Shown piece after piece: positions 63,393-64,000 of a stretch of DNA of 64,000 nt. Source of the stretch: Nostoc punctiforme NIES-2108. Lineage in GTDB: Bacteria > Cyanobacteriota > Cyanobacteriia > Cyanobacteriales > Nostocaceae. The DNA lies in contig LXQE01000146.1 of NCBI GenBank assembly GCA_003326195.1, positions 159,352-223,351 of the forward strand. Direction: 5' to 3'. Position numbers and translations under genes: made by a program. Positions within the stretch are counted from its first letter, which is position 1; each line of letters opens with the position of its first letter. The notes under the pieces were generated by a model that saw nothing but the letters and a program-made list of their open reading frames with translations, had not been told where the DNA came from and searched no databases.

Positions 63393-64000
63393 ATGAACAT
63401 TTTCAGTAACTTACTTTCTCAAGCGACTCAACCTGCACCTGCGAAAAAACAGCGCCGAGGAATTGAAATTAAATCGCCGCGTGAAATTGAAATCATGCGG
63501 CAATCATCGGCAATTGTCGCAACTGTCCTAAAAGAAATTTCCGAGCTAGTAAAGCCGGGAATGACAACAGCTGATTTGGATGCTTATGCAGAAAAGCGCA
63601 TCCGCGAAATGGGTGCAACACCGAGTTTTAAAGGATATCACGGTTTTCCCGGTTCTATTTGCTCCAGCATTAATAATGAAGCAGTACATGGCATTCCTAG
63701 TCCCAAGAAAGTGATTCGCGTCGGGGATGTATTAAAAGTAGATACAGGCGCTTATTTCCAAGGCTTTCATGGTGATTCTTGCATTTCAATTGCTGTCGGT
63801 GAAGTGACAGAAGAAGCTGCTAAATTAATTCGCGTAGCAGAAGAAGCTTTATATAAAGGCATTGAGCAAGTAAAGGCTGGTGTATACCTGCTTGACTTAG
63901 CTGGAGCAATTGAAGACCATGTGAAAGCTAACGGCTTTAGTATAGTTGAGGAGTTTACTGGACACGGTGTCGGTCGTAACTTGCATGAAGAACCTTCAGT
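63393..64000 (+). CDS. map: Methionine aminopeptidase, type I (cut by window edge)
   Basis: The first 202 residues are present. [19 protein letters not shown] opens the pita-bread fold. [15 protein letters not shown] holds the active-site His, and [19 protein letters not shown] both metal Asp residues. [12 protein letters not shown] holds the metal His. Removes N-terminal Met from new proteins. A 20-residue N-terminal extension ([21 protein letters not shown]) precedes the fold. Confidence 0.95.
   Translation, partial: MNIFSNLLSQATQPAPAKKQRRGIEIKSPREIEIMRQSSAIVATVLKEISELVKPGMTTADLDAYAEKRIREMGATPSFKGYHGFPGSICSSINNEAVHGIPSPKKVIRVGDVLKVDTGAYFQGFHGDSCISIAVGEVTEEAAKLIRVAEEALYKGIEQVKAGVYLLDLAGAIEDHVKANGFSIVEEFTGHGVGRNLHEEPS

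Overview
This window looks like chromosome from a filamentous, heterocyst-type cyanobacterium close to Nostoc. The evidence is the many HIP1 octamers (GCGATCGC), heptameric short tandem repeats such as TGCCCAA, TGACAAA and GGGCATT, small dispersed palindromic repeats, and cyanobacterial marker genes: plant-type phytoene desaturase and synthase, psbY, a CRR6-like NDH-1 factor, a pilMNOQ cluster and TIGR02652. The species cannot be fixed from the sequence alone.

Layout. 1-4.7 kb: a cut-off Na+/H+ antiporter, tRNA-Glu, a START-like protein, a GAF histidine kinase lacking its phospho-acceptor His, and a ribbon-helix-helix protein. 4.7-6.9 kb: a leader RNA that can form either a three-way junction or a terminator, ahead of an HNH nuclease operon; then a NodB deacetylase. 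7.0-10.4 kb: a dense one-strand array of about 31 tRNA genes plus one degenerate tRNA-like segment, preceded by a near-consensus promoter. The array reads all 20 amino acids. 10.5-16.2 kb: nagZ, crtP-crtB, tRNA-Ser and an amino-acid-type ABC binding lipoprotein. 16.2-29.1 kb: porin-like protein, sdhA, two paralogous small-gene pairs (DUF6888/DUF6887-like), ctp protease, ispG, pentapeptide protein, a RelE/YafQ-type toxin-antitoxin pair, a cysteine hydrolase and an M23 peptidase. 29.5-46.7 kb: HtrA-type protease, DUF760, scpB, ispD, GT9, crr6-like, a Fur regulator, a NACHT-pentapeptide NTPase, a DUF3685 response regulator, a phytol kinase-like protein, two secreted proteins, a flavin oxidoreductase without its redox disulfide, a CobD-like decarboxylase and HU. 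47.5-64 kb: Uma2 protein, VapBC-like pair, pilMNOQ, sugar-binding lipoprotein, folC, psbY, gamma carbonic anhydrase-like protein, TIGR02652, VOC protein, M16 peptidase, cupredoxin and the start of map.

How genes relate. ispD and ispG (MEP pathway) supply isoprenoid precursors, and crtB/crtP turn the C20 product into carotenoids. PilM, PilN, PilO and PilQ build the type IV pilus machine that spans the envelope. Most other genes are single transcription units separated by repeat-rich spacers.

Most unusual points: (1) the 20-amino-acid tRNA array, whose five leucine tRNAs all lack the long variable arm; (2) three array tRNAs (Tyr, Leu-CAA, Ser-UGA) split at the same place in the T-loop by 19-26 nt insertions flanked by TAC; (3) the riboswitch-like leader at 4969-5074; (4) repeats captured in frame inside folC, the CobD-like gene, the DUF3685 gene and the M16 peptidase; (5) two regulators and one oxidoreductase that lack their signature catalytic residues.
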